In this document: positions 62,114 through 64,000 of the stretch, piece by piece
Position numbering within the stretch: the first letter of the stretch is position 1
How the letters are laid out: every line of letters starts with the position of its first letter
DNA from: Luteimonas sp. YGD11-2
GTDB lineage: Bacteria; Pseudomonadota; Gammaproteobacteria; Xanthomonadales; Xanthomonadaceae
NCBI RefSeq assembly: GCF_004118975.1
Contig: NZ_CP035376.1
Location: forward strand, 124,001-188,000
Length of the DNA stretch: 64,000 bases
Direction: 5' to 3'
Notes under the pieces: model-generated
What the model was told of the DNA's origin: nothing
Database searches by the model: none
The model's input: only the letters and a program-made list of their open reading frames with translations
Position numbers and translations under genes: made by a program

Positions 62114-62665
62114 ATGAACTTCCGTCCCGGTCTTCCATGTGCCGTCCTGCTGCTGTCCGCCTGCGCCGCGACCCCGCGCACGCCGTCGCCACCGGTACCG
62201 GCAACACCGCCACCGCCGGTGCATGCCACGGTCGGCACCGCGCAGGAAGCATTCGTGCCGCTGGCATCGGCCTCCGGCAGCCTGGTCAGTGGACGTGCGT
62301 CGCTGCTCGCGGCGGACGGTGGCGTGCGTGTCACCGGCGAGGTCGGCGGGCTGGTGCGCAATGGCGCGCATGGCCTGCAGGTGCACGAGCGCGGCGACTG
62401 CAGCGCCGCCGATGCCAGCAGCGCCGGCGCCTATTTCGATCCCGCAGCCGGCGCCGACCAGCGCGGGGTAGTGGCCGGCGCCGGGACGCTGCGCATCGTC
62501 GCCGACGCCGAGGGCGTGGCGCGCTTCGACCTGCAGGTGCCGGGTGCGGTGCTTGGCGGCGGCGCGGCCAACGACATCGCCGGGCGCGCGCTGGTGGTCT
62601 CCGGAGCCACGCCGGGATCCTTCAGCGCACGGGTGGCCTGCGGGGTGATCCGCGTGGTGCGCTGA
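62114..62665 (+). CDS. Cu/Zn superoxide dismutase-like lipoprotein lacking metal ligands
   Basis: A 183-residue exported protein of the SodC fold. Lipoprotein signal MNFRPGLPCAVLLLSAC, then a Pro-rich linker. The fold motifs are recognisable (VRVTGEVGGLVRNGAHGLQVHERGDCS, GVVAGAGTLRIVADAEG, FSARVACGVIRV), but compared with the next gene the copper ligands are altered: GFHVHE is GLQVHE (first His lost), GGHFNP is GAYFDP (bridging His lost), and the histidines of the zinc loop and of VIVHA are missing. It is therefore probably not a dismutase; it may be a binding protein or decaying copy. It lies 58 bases before the intact sodC. Confidence 0.85.
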   Translation: MNFRPGLPCAVLLLSACAATPRTPSPPVPATPPPPVHATVGTAQEAFVPLASASGSLVSGRASLLAADGGVRVTGEVGGLVRNGAHGLQVHERGDCSAADASSAGAYFDPAAGADQRGVVAGAGTLRIVADAEGVARFDLQVPGAVLGGGAANDIAGRALVVSGATPGSFSARVACGVIRVVR

Positions 62666-62723
62666 CTGCGCGGCAACGCCGCTTGCGGTATACCGGGTGC
62701 CCAGTCCCGAATCGGAGTTCCCC

Positions 62724-63371
62724 ATGCGCAGGATCCTGCTGCTCACCCCGCTCGTCGCCGCTGTGGCCGCGTGTTCGCCGGCCGACCGTGGCGAAGGCGA
62801 AATGGCCGCCGACCAGCCGTCGGCCTCGCCGCAGACCGCGCCGCTGGCGACATCCCCGGCCGACCCGGCCGCCAATGCCGACGCGCAGATGATGGGTGGC
62901 GTCAACGACCTGATGGCCGCGACCGTCACCCTTGCTCCGACCGCCGGCAACGACGTCAGTGGCAACCTGCGCTTCACCCGCTCCGGCGACGGCATCCGCG
63001 TCAGCGGCGACGTGCGCGGCCTGCCCGCGGGCGGCGAGCACGGCTTCCACGTGCACGAGAACGGTGACTGCAGCGCACCGGATGCCACCAGCGCCGGCGG
63101 CCACTTCAACCCCACCTCGCAGCCGCACGGCCGCGCCGGCGAAGGCGACCACCACGCCGGCGACAGCGACAACCTGCAGGCCAACGACGAGGGCGTGGCC
63201 AGCGCCGACCATCTGCTGGCCGGTGCCACGCTGGGCGATGGCGCACCCACCGACATCGTCGGCAAGGCGGTCATCGTGCATGCCAACCCCGACGACTACA
63301 CCACCCAGCCGACCGGCAACGCCGGTGACCGCCTGGCGTGTGGCGTGATCGAGGCAAGCGCCGGGCGTTGA
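62724..63371 (+). CDS. sodC: Superoxide dismutase [Cu-Zn], lipoprotein
   Basis: A 215-residue periplasmic or outer-membrane enzyme that converts superoxide to hydrogen peroxide and oxygen. Lipoprotein signal MRRILLLTPLVAAVAAC, then a flexible region to about residue 65. All ligands are in place: HGFHVHENGDCS (two copper His), AGGHFNP (bridging His), QPHGRAGEGDHHAGDSDNL (zinc loop His and Asp), VIVHANPDDYTTQPTGNAGDRLACGVI (last copper His, active-site Arg and disulphide Cys). Tandem with a ligand-less paralogue upstream. A REP-like hairpin at 63379 follows. Confidence 0.94.
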   Translation: MRRILLLTPLVAAVAACSPADRGEGEMAADQPSASPQTAPLATSPADPAANADAQMMGGVNDLMAATVTLAPTAGNDVSGNLRFTRSGDGIRVSGDVRGLPAGGEHGFHVHENGDCSAPDATSAGGHFNPTSQPHGRAGEGDHHAGDSDNLQANDEGVASADHLLAGATLGDGAPTDIVGKAVIVHANPDDYTTQPTGNAGDRLACGVIEASAGR

Positions 63372-63378
63372 TGCGCTG

Positions 63379-63407
63379 CCGCCCTCTCCCGTACGCGGGA
63401 GAGGGCG
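63379..63407. terminator. REP-like hairpin between convergent genes
   Basis: CCGCCCTCTCCCG-TACG-CGGGAGAGGGCGG, a stem of about twelve pairs eight bases after the sodC stop and before the convergent last gene. No T-tract, so termination is probable rather than certain. Confidence 0.65.
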
Positions 63408-63431
63408 GTCGTGCCGCCGGTGCCGGTGACC

Positions 63432-63983
63432 TCAGCCGACCACGCTGCGCGGGTCGGCGTCGTCGGGGCAGTGGTCGAAGCGCACCGGGACGCCGTGCGC
63501 GCGCAGCACCGCGTCGAACTGGCGCTGGCGCGCCTCGAAATGCATCCATCCCCGCTGCAGGCGCGCCTCGTCGTCCTCGCCTGCGGCATAGCGCGCGCGC
63601 CACGCCGCGGGTGAGAACAGCGCAATGCGTGCCTCGCCGCCGGTGTAGTGCACCAGCGGCTCGGGTGCGGCATCCAGCCAGGCTTCGTCAGCGGGTGACA
63701 GCAGCGCGACCTCCAGCACCGGCCACAGCGGCGCGATGCCGGCGTGCTCGTACTGCAGCGCGGTCATCGCCAGCAGATCGTGCGCGGTGAGATAGCGCGC
63801 ATGTTCAATGGCGAGGCCGAACACCTCCTGTGCGTGCAGCGCGGTTTCCGCGCCGGCCATGCCGGTCTCCATCAGTTCTCGCTCGAACGCATCGGCCACC
63901 GCCGCGGTGGTCCCGGCGTCGCCACGCAGCACCAGCGGGACCAGCCGCAGCGGGCCGCCAGCGTGCTCGGGTGCGGGGGACAA
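63432..63983 (-). CDS. Hypothetical protein at right edge, start uncertain
   Basis: At least 183 residues. The visible part starts ...PLRLVPLVLRGDAGTTAAVADAFERELMETGM and continues with a helical region ALHAQEVFGLAIEHARYLTAHDLLAMTALQYEHAGIAPLWPVLE, then WLDAAPEPLVHYTGGEARIALFSPAAW and FEARQRQFDAVLRAHGVPVRFDH. I have a vague memory of similar Xanthomonadaceae proteins without function. The only start inside the window is TTG at 63983, and the frame is open to the window end, so the true start may lie outside. No signal peptide or membrane segment. Confidence 0.7.
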   Translation of the reverse strand: MSPAPEHAGGPLRLVPLVLRGDAGTTAAVADAFERELMETGMAGAETALHAQEVFGLAIEHARYLTAHDLLAMTALQYEHAGIAPLWPVLEVALLSPADEAWLDAAPEPLVHYTGGEARIALFSPAAWRARYAAGEDDEARLQRGWMHFEARQRQFDAVLRAHGVPVRFDHCPDDADPRSVVG

Positions 63984-64000
63984 CGCACCCGGCAGGCGGC

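Overview
The window looks like a chromosomal segment of a very GC-rich gammaproteobacterium of the Xanthomonadaceae/Lysobacteraceae type (Luteimonas, Lysobacter, Xanthomonas relatives). This is inferred from base composition, gene families (one-chain indolepyruvate ferredoxin oxidoreductase, DUF885 lipoprotein, I78 inhibitor, YaeQ, EgtB/EgtD pair) and families of short palindromic repeats between genes. I saw no rRNA, tRNA or CRISPR array.

Layout. 1-9.7 kb: an unidentified membrane protein cut by the left edge, a glycosyltransferase, a DUF421 protein, a large secreted beta-propeller/amidohydrolase, and a VOC-VOC-GST cluster divergent from an HxlR regulator. 9.8-22.2 kb: an M28 peptidase lipoprotein, several small conserved proteins, YaeQ, a DUF885 peptidase, a tandem pair of related small proteins, folE, a YchJ-like protein, the ergothioneine pair egtB-egtD, a lytic transglycosylase and a hexose-6-phosphate mutarotase. 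22.2-29.04 kb: a long repeat (copy A) followed by a complete 6,041-bp IS1595-type transposon. 29.1-49.1 kb: cell-envelope and housekeeping genes, with topoisomerase IB, the ferredoxin oxidoreductase, a lipase/ankyrin pair, gamma-glutamyltransferase, an AAA ATPase, a ParA-like protein, SixA, YceI, a two-HKD phospholipase D and two tiny proteins sharing a C-terminal tail. 49.2-58.2 kb: a thioesterase, acyltransferase, YheT-like hydrolase, TPR/sulfotransferase-like protein, PEBP protein, UppP, glnA and amiD. 58.2-64 kb: repeat copy B (inverted relative to A), a cluster of A-tract palindromes, ntrB-ntrC, two sodC-like genes in tandem and a hypothetical gene at the right edge.

The most interesting object is the transposon at 22988-29028. 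It has 28-bp terminal inverted repeats (26 of 28 matching), a perfect 8-bp target duplication (AAAGAAAA), an IS1595-type transposase, and a passenger operon encoding a D12-class adenine methyltransferase, a HerA-type ATPase and a NurA-like nuclease carrying a zinc ribbon. A 59-codon gene for a small zinc-ribbon protein lies divergently between transposase and operon. The passengers look like a mobile modification-plus-nuclease/translocase defence module. It landed in the T-tract of a Rho-independent terminator. The DNA is clearly more AT-rich than its surroundings.

The nitrogen genes form a visible circuit: glnA has a sigma-54 promoter and a perfect NtrC box, and a second NtrC box sits immediately before the ntrB start codon, although amiD and repeat copy B now separate glnA from ntrBC. 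Several repeat families (REP/REPIN-like hairpins, a hairpin with conserved core and changing arms, A6-tract palindromes and the long inverted repeat A/B) account for most of the gene-free DNA.
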